This document shows positions 45,034 to 53,906 of a DNA stretch of 64,000 nt, piece by piece; the stretch's first letter is position 1; each line of letters begins with the position of its first letter. A model generated the notes under the pieces. That model was given only the letters and a program-made list of their open reading frames with translations. It was not told the DNA's origin and did no database searches. Origin of the DNA: Candidatus Limnocylindrales bacterium (lineage in GTDB: Bacteria > Desulfobacterota > Binatia > UBA1149 > CAITLU01); NCBI GenBank assembly GCA_035571835.1, contig DATNBU010000029.1:248001-312000 (forward strand), written 5' to 3'. The translations under genes were made by a program, and so were the position numbers.

Positions 45034-46179
45034 TTAGCCGAGGCGGCGGAACCAGGTTTTGCCACCGTCGGTGGTATTCATGATGAAGCCGAAGCCTCCG
45101 ACCATCCAGCCAACGTTGTCATCGTAGAATTCAACGTTGCGAATCCAGTTGTTGACCTGCGTGCCGAGGTTGCCCTTGGCGAGAGTTCCGCCCGGCGGTG
45201 CGTAGACCGCCTGCCCCGATCCTCCCACGGCCCAGACCGCGCCGCTCGGAAGCAGATCCACCGAGTAAAATGGTGCGTCGTATTCCTTGATGCCGTGCGG
45301 AGCCCAGCTCCAGGTTTCTCCGCCGTCGGAGGTCTTCGCGATGCGGCCCTCGAGACCGACGGCATAGCCGTCGTTGGCGTTGCGGAACTCGACGTCGAAG
45401 AACGTCGGCAGCTCCATGATGTCGAAATACTCTTCGCCGACGAGGCTCGCCTGCTTGTCGTGCCACGTCGCGCCGCCGTCGGTCGTTTTCAGGATCTTGC
45501 CGAACTCTCCGACGACGTATCCGACCTGCGGGCTCAGGAACTGGACGTCGTAGAGGACGGGATCCTCGAACGCGATACCCGCGTTTTCATCCATCGCGCC
45601 GGTGACGACCGGACGAAGAGTCGACGTCGTCCAGGTCTTTCCGCCGTCCTTGGTGATCGTGATCGTCGAGCGGTCGCCGATGGCCACCGCGTTGTTCGCG
45701 TCGATCGCGCTGATCGCGAACAGCGGAGCGAGCGGACACTTGTCCGACTCGTCGGTCGCGTCGATGTCGCCGCCGGAAGCGCGACAGTCGTCGGTCATGT
45801 AGATCTTGCCGCCCTGCGCGGTCCAGGTCTTGCCGCCGTCGGTGGTCTTCTGGATCGTTGCGCCCTGTCCGACGATCCAGCCCGACTTCTTGTCGGCAGC
45901 GAAGCTGATGCTGTAGAGGCCGTTCTTGCTTCCGCTGTCGATGATGTTCCAGGTGGTTCCGAAATCGGAAGTCTGAAGCAGCTTGCCGTTGTATCCGACG
46001 ATCAGGGCTTCTTTCGGACTCAAAATTTCAAGGTCGTAGAAACGGTCGGATACGTAGACCTTCTGGGTCAGCATATCCTCCATGGCTTCATGCCGGTGGC
46101 AGCCCGTGGTGACCGCGGTTGCGGCAAGGACCGCCAGTGGCAGACCTCGCCACCGACCTGAAAGGGCATTGGATCCCAT
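45034..46179 (-). CDS. Ycf48-like beta-propeller lipoprotein
   Basis: 381 residues from MGSNALSG behind GGAGAG; lipobox TTGC near residue 24. At least five Ycf48/BNR-type repeats with the T-x-D-G-G-x-T-W signature (KTTDGGKTW, KTSDGGETW, NTTDGGKTW) build a seven-bladed-type propeller. Photosynthetic Ycf48 assembles photosystem II, but non-photosynthetic homologues accompany MMPL transporters, as here. It is likely a periplasmic partner or assembly factor of the RND protein. Confidence 0.87.
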   Translation of the reverse strand: MGSNALSGRWRGLPLAVLAATAVTTGCHRHEAMEDMLTQKVYVSDRFYDLEILSPKEALIVGYNGKLLQTSDFGTTWNIIDSGSKNGLYSISFAADKKSGWIVGQGATIQKTTDGGKTWTAQGGKIYMTDDCRASGGDIDATDESDKCPLAPLFAISAIDANNAVAIGDRSTITITKDGGKTWTTSTLRPVVTGAMDENAGIAFEDPVLYDVQFLSPQVGYVVGEFGKILKTTDGGATWHDKQASLVGEEYFDIMELPTFFDVEFRNANDGYAVGLEGRIAKTSDGGETWSWAPHGIKEYDAPFYSVDLLPSGAVWAVGGSGQAVYAPPGGTLAKGNLGTQVNNWIRNVEFYDDNVGWMVGGFGFIMNTTDGGKTWFRRLG

Positions 46180-46361
46180 GATGCTCTCCTCAAGCGGACG
46201 AAACTTTCGAAATCGACGTTTTTGCAGGCGAATCCGCCTGCACACGAGGGCCCGGGGTTTAACGGCCGTCCCCACACAAGTCAAGGAAATCGCGCACGTT
46301 CACGCCCATCCTCGACCTGTGCTTGGCGTGGAACCTGTGACCGGCGGCACTGGCGTTGTGA

Positions 46362-46922
46362 TTATTTCTTCTGGGCGTCGTCTGGGAAGTATTCGTTGCG
46401 GTCTGCGCCTTCGGCCAGCGTCTGCTGGTCGATTCTCCAGGCCCCGTTCTCCTTGATCAGCTCGTAGATCTCGTGCTCGTCCAGACCGAGTTGGTTTAAG
46501 AACTTGTCCTGCGATTTCAGGATATTGGGAACGCGCGCGACACCGTCGGCACCGATGATGGCAGGGTACACCTTGAAGTCGATGATCTTCACCTCGCCCA
46601 TCTGCATGACGTACTGCTGCTCCTTGGCCCATTCGTCGACGCTCTTGCCGGCGCGAAGCGTGGTCGAGACGTACTGGTAGGCGTCCTTGAACCGCTGTTC
46701 CTGCATCGCCTTGAGATAACTCGCGACGACCTTGTCCGGCGTGAGTGCGGCGGAGTCGGCCGGAGCTGCGGCTGCCGGAGCCGCTGGTGCAGCAGGCGCA
46801 GCCGCCGCCGGTGCAGCGGGAGCCGGTGGCGTCTTGGCCGGCTCTGCAGCGCGCGCGGCAAAGGCGGAAAGGCAGAGAATCGACGAGAGAGCGACAGATA
46901 GAGGGCGGATTGGCGAAGGCAT
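46362..46922 (-). CDS. Exported NTF2-like protein with Ala/Pro linker
   Basis: 186 residues starting at MPSPIRPLS; the longer frame is not coding-like. Signal peptide ends near AARAAEP, followed by an Ala/Pro linker to about residue 57. The remaining 125 residues look like an NTF2-like/DUF4878 fold (VVASYLKAMQEQRFKDAYQYV; ENGAWRIDQQTL). It may be a periplasmic binding module. It is divergent from the SCP2 gene and upstream of the Ycf48/RND cluster. Confidence 0.65.
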   Translation of the reverse strand: MPSPIRPLSVALSSILCLSAFAARAAEPAKTPPAPAAPAAAAPAAPAAPAAAAPADSAALTPDKVVASYLKAMQEQRFKDAYQYVSTTLRAGKSVDEWAKEQQYVMQMGEVKIIDFKVYPAIIGADGVARVPNILKSQDKFLNQLGLDEHEIYELIKENGAWRIDQQTLAEGADRNEYFPDDAQKK

Positions 46923-47111
46923 GCCGCATCGTACCCAACGGCTGGCAACAGGCAACCTCGCTGACGCGCCCGCCGACGTTCGGGCAGGTCTTCCGGCGCA
47001 GGAGAGTCCTGCTGCGACGGCCCGGGAGTGTCTTCCGCCAGCGTCGTGGATGTATCGATCGTGCGAATCTCCTCGGTTGCCCGGGCGCGACGCGAGGACT
47101 AAAAGCGCCGG

Positions 47112-47480
47112 ATGACCGCTACAGAAACCGCACCCACTCCGCCCACGCTCCAGGACCGCGTTCGAGAGATCTTCAGCGCGTTCGAGATGCAGGGTGCGCC
47201 AGGTGCGACCACGACGACCCGCTACCTTCTGAAGCTTGCCGGAACCGCGACGGGGACGTTCCTGCTCGAGGTCGGCCCGGACGGCGTGCACTGGAAGAAC
47301 GGCGAAGGCGAGTCCGCCGACGTCACGATCAAGATCGACACCAGCGATTTCATTGCCATCGCCGACGGCAGCCTCGACGGCCGCCTCGCCCTCGCCAGCG
47401 AGAAAATCGAGCTCGACGGCGACCTGGCCTCGGCCGCCCAGCTTCTGCGCCTGTTCTTTCCTGAGGATCCCGACGCCTGA
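47112..47480 (+). CDS. SCP2 sterol-carrier-domain protein
   Basis: 122 residues forming a stand-alone SCP2 domain: LKLAGTATGTFLLEVGPDG, then DVTIKIDTSDFIAIADGSLDGRLALASEKIELDGD. These small cytoplasmic proteins bind acyl-CoAs, sterols or other lipids. The setting among lipid transport and acyl-CoA genes fits that role. Confidence 0.88.
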   Translation: MTATETAPTPPTLQDRVREIFSAFEMQGAPGATTTTRYLLKLAGTATGTFLLEVGPDGVHWKNGEGESADVTIKIDTSDFIAIADGSLDGRLALASEKIELDGDLASAAQLLRLFFPEDPDA

Positions 47481-47588
47481 CTTCTCTCGGCTAGTGCGTT
47501 GCGCCGGACGACGCCCGGCTCGTGTTGCGTGGCTCCCGTCGCTCCTCGTTGCCCTCGCTCGGTCGCAAGCCGGGCGATGAGACCGGTT

Positions 47589-47996
47589 TCAGGATACCGG
47601 GATGCCGGCGAAGACTTCGCCGATTACTTTGAGGACGACTTCGTCGTCGAAAGGTTTGGACATGTAGAGGTCGGCGCCGGTTTCGAAGGCGCGCTGTTCG
47701 TCGGAGCGCTGGCCCTTGGCGGTCAGGATGATCACGTACATGCCCATCAGGTTCGCGTCCTGGCGGATGGCCCTGCAGACTTCGTAGCCGTCCATTTTCG
47801 GCATCATCACATCCAGCAGCACGACTTTCGGCCGCAGTCGGCGCACGGCGGCGAGGCCTTCGATGCCGTCGGACGCGGTCGCTACTTCGACGCCTTCGGC
47901 GTCGAGGATGAACGCGACGGTCTCGCGGATGTTCGCCTCGTCATCGACGAGCACGACGCAGTCGCGAAGGTGCGAGTTGCGGAAGCGCGCGGTCAT
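47589..47996 (-). CDS. Single-domain response regulator
   Basis: 135 residues: a CheY-type receiver with Asp18/Asp19, phosphoacceptor Asp62 in LLDVMMPKMDGYEV, Thr in ILTAKG and Lys in SKPF; no output domain. The start ATG overlaps the enoyl-CoA hydratase stop, an odd pairing that ties a signalling receiver to an acyl-CoA catabolic operon. No cognate kinase is adjacent. Confidence 0.88.
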   Translation of the reverse strand: MTARFRNSHLRDCVVLVDDEANIRETVAFILDAEGVEVATASDGIEGLAAVRRLRPKVVLLDVMMPKMDGYEVCRAIRQDANLMGMYVIILTAKGQRSDEQRAFETGADLYMSKPFDDEVVLKVIGEVFAGIPVS

Positions 47997-48778
47997 TTTT
48001 GCGGTACCCACGCGGCCGGACGCTTTTCGAGAAACGCGGTCATGCCTTCGACGGCTTCGTCGGATACGCGAAGCCGCGCAATCAGGTCGGCGGTGTAACG
48101 CAGCGCCGCGTCGCCATCGAGCCCGCACACCGTATCGACGAGTGCCTTGGCCGCGATGAGCGCATTCGGACCGGCCTTGGCAAGATCCCCGGTAATGCGG
48201 GTGACGGCTTCGTCGAGCGCCGCGTCCGGCGCGACGACGTCGACCAGTCCATGCTCGCGCGCGGTCTTTGCATCGATCGGCTCGCCGGTCAGGAACAGGC
48301 GCTTGGCGGTCACGCGGCCGAGCCTTCGGATGCAGAACGGCGAGATCACCGCCGGCACGATGCCGAGACGGACTTCGGAGAATTGAAAGCGCGTGCTCTC
48401 GGCAGCGACGACGATGTCGCAGGCCGCCATCAGCCCTACCCCACCGCCGATCGCCGGCCCGTGCACGCGCGCGAGCACCGGCTTCGCACACGATGCGATG
48501 CGATGGAACAGGCCGCCCATGCGATGCGCATCGCTGCGGTTCGCGTCGTCGGACGAGTCGCGCGAGCTCCGCATGCTGCGAAGGTCGGCGCCCGCGCAGA
48601 ATGCCGGACCCTCGCCTGCAATGACGAGAGCGCGCACCGACGGGTCCGATTCGAACGCCGCGATCGCATCGCCGACTTCTTCCATGAGCTCGCTGCTCAG
48701 CGCGTTTCGCACTTCGGGCCGGTTGAGCGTGATCCAGCCGAGGCTGTCCTTGATCGAGGTGAGGATCGTCGTGCTCAT
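47993..48778 (-). CDS. Enoyl-CoA hydratase/isomerase
   Basis: 261-residue crotonase-family protein: oxyanion-hole segments GEGPAFCAGADL and GPAIGGGVGLMAACD, with Glu in FSEVRLGIVPA at a catalytic position. MSTTILTSI at 48778 is preferred to a GTG 15 bp upstream. It begins 4 bp past the AtuA-like gene stop, so it likely hydrates an intermediate of the same pathway, such as an isohexenylglutaconyl- or methylglutaconyl-type CoA. Confidence 0.87.
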   Translation of the reverse strand: MSTTILTSIKDSLGWITLNRPEVRNALSSELMEEVGDAIAAFESDPSVRALVIAGEGPAFCAGADLRSMRSSRDSSDDANRSDAHRMGGLFHRIASCAKPVLARVHGPAIGGGVGLMAACDIVVAAESTRFQFSEVRLGIVPAVISPFCIRRLGRVTAKRLFLTGEPIDAKTAREHGLVDVVAPDAALDEAVTRITGDLAKAGPNALIAAKALVDTVCGLDGDAALRYTADLIARLRVSDEAVEGMTAFLEKRPAAWVPQK

Positions 48779-48782
48779 ACGC

Positions 48783-50552
48783 TCATTCCACACCGTCCAG
48801 CAGATCCTCGGCCACTTCGATCTCCATCGTCAGCAGCCCCTGCGACGCGGTCTTGCCCTGGTTGTCGAGCTGCAGCGACAGCGTGCCTCCGCCTCCGAGC
48901 GCCTGCTGCATCGTAAAGTTCATCGCGCCCAGGTTGTCGAGCCGGTAACGCGAGACCTTGCCCCGGGCGAGCGATTTGTAGAACTGCGCGACGCGCTCGG
49001 CGGTAAGCTCGCGCACCAGCTCGGGATAGAATTCTCTCTTGAGCGCAATCACGCCGATGTTGCAGACGTCGCCTTTGTCGCCGGAGCGCGCATGCGCGAC
49101 TTTTCCGAGCGGCACGCGAACGCGACGGCCAGGAGCAGCTTCGGGCACGGGTCCTTCCTCCGGACGTTCGATCGGCCCGCCCGGCCCACTGTCGCACGGA
49201 AAGTCTTCGGACGCGCCATCGAAAAACAGCCGCTGCGTAACCAGCCGCCGCGGGATGAGCGCCGGCCAGTATCCGTATGCCGGCTGCGGCGACGGTCGCC
49301 CTCCCGCTCCGCAGATCCCGGGCGGACCGGACAGCGCAATGCCCGCGAGCTCGCGTGCGAAAGATTCCATCGACTTCTTGTCGAACGAGCGGCAGCCGAA
49401 GCGCAGCGCGACCTCGTTCGGCACCACCGCCGGCGCCGCCGACTCTCCCCAGCACGCGTTGTAGCCGATGTATTCGGTGCGCGTTTCCTCGAAGCTGCCC
49501 TTCACGCGGCTCCAGAAGATGTCGGCAAAGCGGCGCGCCTTGCGCACCGATTCGGGGCCGCTGACGACGACGATCGCCTGGGCTTTCATCCCGGCTTCGT
49601 ACGTCATCGAAACCTTGAGCGTATCGGTCGGCATTCGCCCGCGCACGCCGGAAATCCGAACGCGGTCATTTCCTTCGTCTTCCATTGCGAACGACGTGAA
49701 ATCGGCGACGACATCGGTCGACGCGTAAAATCGCGGATCGCCGATCTCATACAGGACCTGCTCGGATGCGGTGCGACGGCTGACGAGACCACCGGTGTCC
49801 GGATGCTTGGTCAGTACGAAGCTTCCGTCCGGCGAGCATTCGACGAGCGGATAGCCGAAATTCTCGAACGAGCGCACTTCTTCCCAGCGCGTGTAGTTGC
49901 CGCCTGTCACCTGCGCGCCGCACTCGATCAGATGACCGGCAAGAAGACCGGACGCGAGCTTGTCGTAATCTTCCCAGCTCCAGCCGAACTCGTGCACCAT
50001 CGGCGCGAGAACCGACGCGGCATCATACGTGCGGCCGGTGACGACGATGCGCGCGCCTTTCGCGAGCGCCGCGGCTATCGGTCTTGCCCCGATGTACGCG
50101 TTCGCCGAGTTGACCTTTGCGAGGCGCTCTCCGATCGGCTCGCCGGTATCGAGGTGCGGAAACTTGCAGCCCGCCGCTGCGAGGTCGCCGAGACGCAGCT
50201 GCAGGTCGTCGCCGTCGACGATCGCGACCGGAAGCTTGACGCCGGCGTCGTTCGCGGCGGCGTCGAGAGCGCGCGCACAGGCACCCGGATTGATGCCGCC
50301 GGCGTTCGCGATGACGGTGATTCCCTTCTCGGCAATCTCGCGCATCAGCGGCCGCAGGTACGCCACGAAGTCGCGCGCGTAGCCGGCCTGCTCGCTCTCG
50401 GCTTTCTGCCTGGCGAGGATGATCATCGTGATCTCGGCCAGGTAGTCCATCGTCAGGTAGTCGATCGGACCACCGCGCACCTGGCGCGCGATCGCAGCAC
50501 CTTCGTCGCCCCAGTAGCCGCTCGCGTTCGCGATGATGATCTTGTCTTTCAT
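48783..50552 (-). CDS. AtuA-like acyclic terpene utilisation protein (DUF1446)
   Basis: 589 residues: N-terminal DUF1446/AtuA region (IIIANASGYWGDEGAA; IVTGRTYDAASVLAPMVHEFGW) plus the C-terminal alpha/beta module about residues 485-585 (PLGKVAHARSGDKGDVCNIGVIA) found fused in AtuA. AtuA is needed for citronellol/geraniol catabolism in Pseudomonas, but its reaction is not established. Neighbours (enoyl-CoA hydratase downstream, carboxyltransferase upstream) match the Atu/Liu type of pathway. A 0.9-kb repeat island separates it from the carboxyltransferase. Confidence 0.85.
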   Translation of the reverse strand: MKDKIIIANASGYWGDEGAAIARQVRGGPIDYLTMDYLAEITMIILARQKAESEQAGYARDFVAYLRPLMREIAEKGITVIANAGGINPGACARALDAAANDAGVKLPVAIVDGDDLQLRLGDLAAAGCKFPHLDTGEPIGERLAKVNSANAYIGARPIAAALAKGARIVVTGRTYDAASVLAPMVHEFGWSWEDYDKLASGLLAGHLIECGAQVTGGNYTRWEEVRSFENFGYPLVECSPDGSFVLTKHPDTGGLVSRRTASEQVLYEIGDPRFYASTDVVADFTSFAMEDEGNDRVRISGVRGRMPTDTLKVSMTYEAGMKAQAIVVVSGPESVRKARRFADIFWSRVKGSFEETRTEYIGYNACWGESAAPAVVPNEVALRFGCRSFDKKSMESFARELAGIALSGPPGICGAGGRPSPQPAYGYWPALIPRRLVTQRLFFDGASEDFPCDSGPGGPIERPEEGPVPEAAPGRRVRVPLGKVAHARSGDKGDVCNIGVIALKREFYPELVRELTAERVAQFYKSLARGKVSRYRLDNLGAMNFTMQQALGGGGTLSLQLDNQGKTASQGLLTMEIEVAEDLLDGVE

Positions 50553-50587
50553 GCTTCCGTCATCTCCACTCTCGTCCTCTTGTCGGC

Positions 50588-50796
50588 GTCAGTGCGTGGC
50601 GTTTTTATCGGCCCGGCAAGGGGCCATGCCCTGTCGGCGGGTTCTCGCCTTCGCACCGCTCCACCGCCGCGCGCCCCGCCACGCTTCGGCTCGATAGGCT
50701 CGCCGCGCTCCTCTCCACCGCCGCTCCCCGCCCCTCGCTTGGCTGCGCCAGCCGCCGCCATGGCACAGCCCCTCGCCGGCCCTCCAGGAGAACGTT
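50588..50796 (-). repeat. Left arm of ~205-bp inverted repeat
   Basis: Its reverse complement aligns along its whole length with 51260-51462, including TCCTGGAGGGCCGGCG, GGCTGGCGCAG, GCGGCGAGCCTATCGAGCC and GTGCGAAGGCGAGAACCCGC. By eye roughly four bases in five match. The arm ends about 35 bp before the AtuA-like start codon. Confidence 0.88.
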
Positions 50797-51170
50797 TGCC
50801 GTGCGATCTTCCGGAAAAGCGGACATGCGAAGACGCAGAGACGCGCCCAGTGTGCCCAATCGACCACCACAGCCCATAGTTGGAGCCGGCAGGTTGCGAG
50901 AATGCGATTCGATCATGCTGCTTCGACGCGCTCACGTTCCGTAGTCACCTGGCACGGCGATGATGAAGAAAATCGCCGAACCGACCCTCGCCCTCCGACG
51001 CAGACTCTCCCTACGATGATCGCCGGGACCCGGTGCATCTCGCGAAACTTCCAGTGTGGACAATTCTGGCGCTTCTACAACGAAGAGAATTGCGAAGCAC
51101 AATCGCCGGCGCACTTCGATACTGGAGCCCCACGGACGTTCGGTTGGCGTAGACGCAAGCATTGGAGCAT

Positions 51171-51262
51171 TGCAGGATCGGCACAGTTCCATCGCCAGCG
51201 TCGCAAGATCGGCACGGTCTCACCGTCGGCGTCGCAGGAACGGCATGGTCCTGTTGCCGGCG
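51171..51262 (+). repeat. Three 30-31-bp direct repeats
   Basis: Units at 51171-51200, 51201-51231 and 51232-51262 share the pattern TCGCAAGATCGGCACGGTC followed by CACCGTCGGCG, with several substitutions each. They abut the right arm of the inverted repeat. There are no spacers, so this is not CRISPR; an imperfect relative lies beside the left arm (about 50797-50815). Confidence 0.65.
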
Positions 51263-51462
51263 TGTTCCTGGAGGGCCGGCGGGGGCGGTGCCGCAGAGGC
51301 GGCTGGCGCAGACAAGCGAGGGGCGCGGTGCGGTGGCGGAGCGGAGCGCGGCGAGCCTATCGAGCCGTAGCGTGGCGGGGCGGACGTGGTGGAGAGGTGC
51401 GAAGGCGAGAACCCGCCGACGCGGCACTGCCCCCGTCGGCCCGATACCAACGCAACGCACAC
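51260..51462 (+). repeat. Right arm of ~205-bp inverted repeat
   Basis: Partner of 50588-50796 in the opposite orientation; see that entry for matching blocks. It ends 23 bp from the carboxyltransferase stop codon. Two copies in opposite orientation next to two gene ends suggest independent insertions of a dispersed element or a MITE-like structure. Confidence 0.88.
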
Positions 51463-51485
51463 ACCGATCGCATGAGCGAGAAAGG

Positions 51486-53093
51486 TCACATGCGAAACAC
51501 GCCGTTGCGAGTAGCCTGCACGGGCGCCTGAAGCGCCGCTTCGAGCGCAAGCCCGAGCGCCGCGCGCGTGTCGAGCGGATCGATGACGCCGTCGTCCCAG
51601 AGGCGCGCCGTGCTGTACCACGGGCTGCCTTCGGCCTCGTACGTCGAGACCACCTGGTCGTGCATCGCCTTCTCGAATGCCGGGTCGAGCTCCTGACCTT
51701 CGGTCGCAAGCTGCGCCTTCTTGACCTGCACCAGCGTGCTCGCCGCCTGCTCTCCGCCCATGACCGAGATGCGCGAGTTCGGCCACATGAACAGGAACCG
51801 CGGACTGTAGGCGCGGCCGCACATCGCGTAGTTCCCGGCGCCATGCGATGCGCCGATGATCACCGTCAGCTTCGGCACCTCGGCATTGGCGACCGCGTGG
51901 ACCATCTTCGCGCCGTCCTTGGTGATGCCGCCGTGCTCGTAGCGCCGTCCGACCATGAAGCCGGTGATGTTCTGCAGGAACAGGATCGGCGTGCGCCGCT
52001 GGCAGCACAGCTCGATGAAGTGCGTCGCCTTGAGCGCCGCCTCCGAGAAGATCACGCCGTTGTTCGCGATGATCCCGATCGTCCTGCCGTAGAGCCGCGC
52101 GAAGCCGGTGACGATCGTCGTGCCGTAGCGCTGCTTGAATTCGTGGAAGCGGCTGCCGTCGACGAGGCGCGCGATGACCTCGCGGCAGTCGTACGGCGTG
52201 CGCGTGTCCTTCGGGATGATTCCGTAGAGCTCGGCCGGATCGTAGTGCGGCTCCTCGGACGCTTCGCGCTCGAGCGGGCCGCCTGCGCCCATGACGAGGT
52301 TCTCGAACACGTCGCGCGCGATCGCGAGACCGTCGCGGTCGTTGGCGGCGAGATGATCGGCGACGCCGGAAATCCGCGTATGGACGTCGCCGCCGCCGAG
52401 CTCTTCGGCAGTGACCTCTTCACCGGTTGCCGCTTTGACGAGCGGCGGCCCGCCGAGAAAGATCGTGCCCTGATTGCCGACGATGATGTTCTCGTCGCAC
52501 ATCGCCGGCGTGTACGCGCCTCCCGCGGTGCACGAGCCCATCACGACCGCGACCTGCGGAATTCCCGCCGCCGACATGCGCGACTGCAGGTAAAAGCCGC
52601 GCCCGCCGTTGTGCGCGTCGGGAAAGATCTCGGCCTGAAGCGGCAGGAACGCACCGCCGGAATCGACGAGGTAGACGGTGGCGATGCGGTTCTCGAGCGC
52701 GATCGTCTGCGCGCGGATCTGCTTCTTGACGGTCATCGGATAGACCGTGCCGCCTTTGACGGTCGCGTCGCTGCAGATGACCATGGCCAGACGTCCGCGG
52801 ATGCGACCGATGCCGGTGATGCAGCCGGCCGCCGGGGCTTCGCTTCCGTACATCTCCCACGCAGCGAGCGGCGACAACTCGAGAAACGGCGATCCGGGAT
52901 CGAGCAGGCCCTCGACGCGGTCGCGCGGCAGCAGCTTTCCGCGCGACAGATGGCGCTGGCGCGCCTTCTCGGTGCCGCCGATTCGAACCTGTGCGAGCTT
53001 TGCACGAAGCTCCGCCGCGAGCGCCTCGTTCACGCGCAGGTTTTCGGCGAACTCCGGCGCGGAAGTGCGCACCTGCGAAATCAGTCGCTGCAT
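51486..53093 (-). CDS. Acyl-CoA carboxylase carboxyltransferase subunit
   Basis: 535 residues, the length of methylcrotonyl-/geranyl-CoA carboxylase beta subunits (LiuB/AtuC). Start [11 protein letters not shown]; the earlier frame runs into the Ala/Pro tail of the next gene. CoA-binding N-domain includes [17 protein letters not shown] and [13 protein letters not shown]; biotin C-domain includes [12 protein letters not shown] and [20 protein letters not shown]. It transfers CO2 from biotin to the gamma carbon of an unsaturated acyl-CoA. No biotin carboxylase/biotin carrier subunit is present in the window, so the partner must lie elsewhere. Confidence 0.92.
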   Translation of the reverse strand: MQRLISQVRTSAPEFAENLRVNEALAAELRAKLAQVRIGGTEKARQRHLSRGKLLPRDRVEGLLDPGSPFLELSPLAAWEMYGSEAPAAGCITGIGRIRGRLAMVICSDATVKGGTVYPMTVKKQIRAQTIALENRIATVYLVDSGGAFLPLQAEIFPDAHNGGRGFYLQSRMSAAGIPQVAVVMGSCTAGGAYTPAMCDENIIVGNQGTIFLGGPPLVKAATGEEVTAEELGGGDVHTRISGVADHLAANDRDGLAIARDVFENLVMGAGGPLEREASEEPHYDPAELYGIIPKDTRTPYDCREVIARLVDGSRFHEFKQRYGTTIVTGFARLYGRTIGIIANNGVIFSEAALKATHFIELCCQRRTPILFLQNITGFMVGRRYEHGGITKDGAKMVHAVANAEVPKLTVIIGASHGAGNYAMCGRAYSPRFLFMWPNSRISVMGGEQAASTLVQVKKAQLATEGQELDPAFEKAMHDQVVSTYEAEGSPWYSTARLWDDGVIDPLDTRAALGLALEAALQAPVQATRNGVFRM

Positions 53094-53103
53094 CGACTGC
53101 GGT

Positions 53104-53877
53104 TCAGTGCGCGGCCGGCGGCGTTGCCGGAGCAGGTGCCGTTGCCGGCGCGGGCGGCGTTGCCGCAGCAGGCGGCGGTGATGCAGGAGCCGCCGATGGT
53201 GCGACAGCGGGCGGTGATGCAGGCGCCGGTGCAGGGACATCGGCGCCGATGGACCGATCGTACTTGAGCGACGTCAACGACCCGTAGAACTGATTGTAGT
53301 AGAGCTCGTCCTGGTACTTCTGCGACTTGGTGATGCCCTGGATCACGAGGTACTGCTTGCGGTCCGGCGACGTCAGCACGAAGTAGACCTCGTATCCGTC
53401 CGGATCGCCTTTGATCGGAGAGTGGACGAGCAGCCGGTACGTGTACATGTCCGGCACCGAGCTGACCGCCTGCACGGGATCGGCCGAGACCACGTCGTCC
53501 TTGCGCTGGTCGGAGATCTGCTTGCGGCTGAGCTCGCCCAGCGACTGCGCGCTCTCGATCTTGACACCGTCCGGGATGTCGTGCGCTTCGAATGCGGCTC
53601 CGAACAGCGTGTTGATCGCGGCATCGTCCTCCGCGGACTTCTTCTCGGCGTAGACGAGCGACAGCGTGTCCGGGCTGACCGACATCTGCCGCCAGCCGTC
53701 CGCTTGCGGCGGCTGGTACTTGAAGTGCCCGAGTGTGTACTCCTTGGACGGCACGACGAGCTGCAGCATCTCCTGCGCGCTCGACGGTCGAGGCAGCAGG
53801 GCCATGCCCGAAAGCACGCCGAGCGCGAGCATCCATGCACGAGTTCCGATAAGGGATTTCTTTTCGATTGCGAGCAT
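53104..53877 (-). CDS. Exported hypothetical protein with Ala/Pro tail
   Basis: 257 residues from MLAIEKKSL. Signal peptide ends near PSSAQEM. The middle (30-200) is an unrecognised domain that reads like a small lipid- or protein-interaction fold ([32 protein letters not shown]). The last 50 residues are Ala/Pro repeats, a wall-spanning or linker tail. It lies 10 bp upstream of the carboxyltransferase on the same strand. Confidence 0.62.
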   Translation of the reverse strand: MLAIEKKSLIGTRAWMLALGVLSGMALLPRPSSAQEMLQLVVPSKEYTLGHFKYQPPQADGWRQMSVSPDTLSLVYAEKKSAEDDAAINTLFGAAFEAHDIPDGVKIESAQSLGELSRKQISDQRKDDVVSADPVQAVSSVPDMYTYRLLVHSPIKGDPDGYEVYFVLTSPDRKQYLVIQGITKSQKYQDELYYNQFYGSLTSLKYDRSIGADVPAPAPASPPAVAPSAAPASPPPAAATPPAPATAPAPATPPAAH

Positions 53878-53906
53878 ACGTCGTTGTCCTTTGAGCTCTG
53901 CGGCGT

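Larger units (their letters stand above)
50553..51485. other. Repeat island between AtuA-like and carboxyltransferase genes
   Basis: A 933-bp stretch with no convincing gene. It holds a 205-bp inverted repeat pair (50588-50796 and 51260-51462), a central unique segment and three 30-31-bp direct repeats just inside the right arm. Several open frames cross it but are Arg/Ala-rich by-products of GC content and of the repeat. It splits what would otherwise be one catabolic operon. Confidence 0.85.

Noticed and set aside
45034-46179. Ycf48-like gene as a sign of photosynthesis
   Set aside because: Ycf48/BNR propellers are widespread in non-phototrophs beside MMPL genes; no photosystem genes are present.
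50588-51462. Protein-coding gene or transposase within the repeat island
   Set aside because: Frames through the arms are Arg/Ala/Gly-rich and lack any transposase motif; the core has no frame with coding character.
50588-51462. Retron or diversity-generating element
   Set aside because: Inverted repeats around a non-coding core prompted the idea, but no reverse transcriptase gene is in the window.
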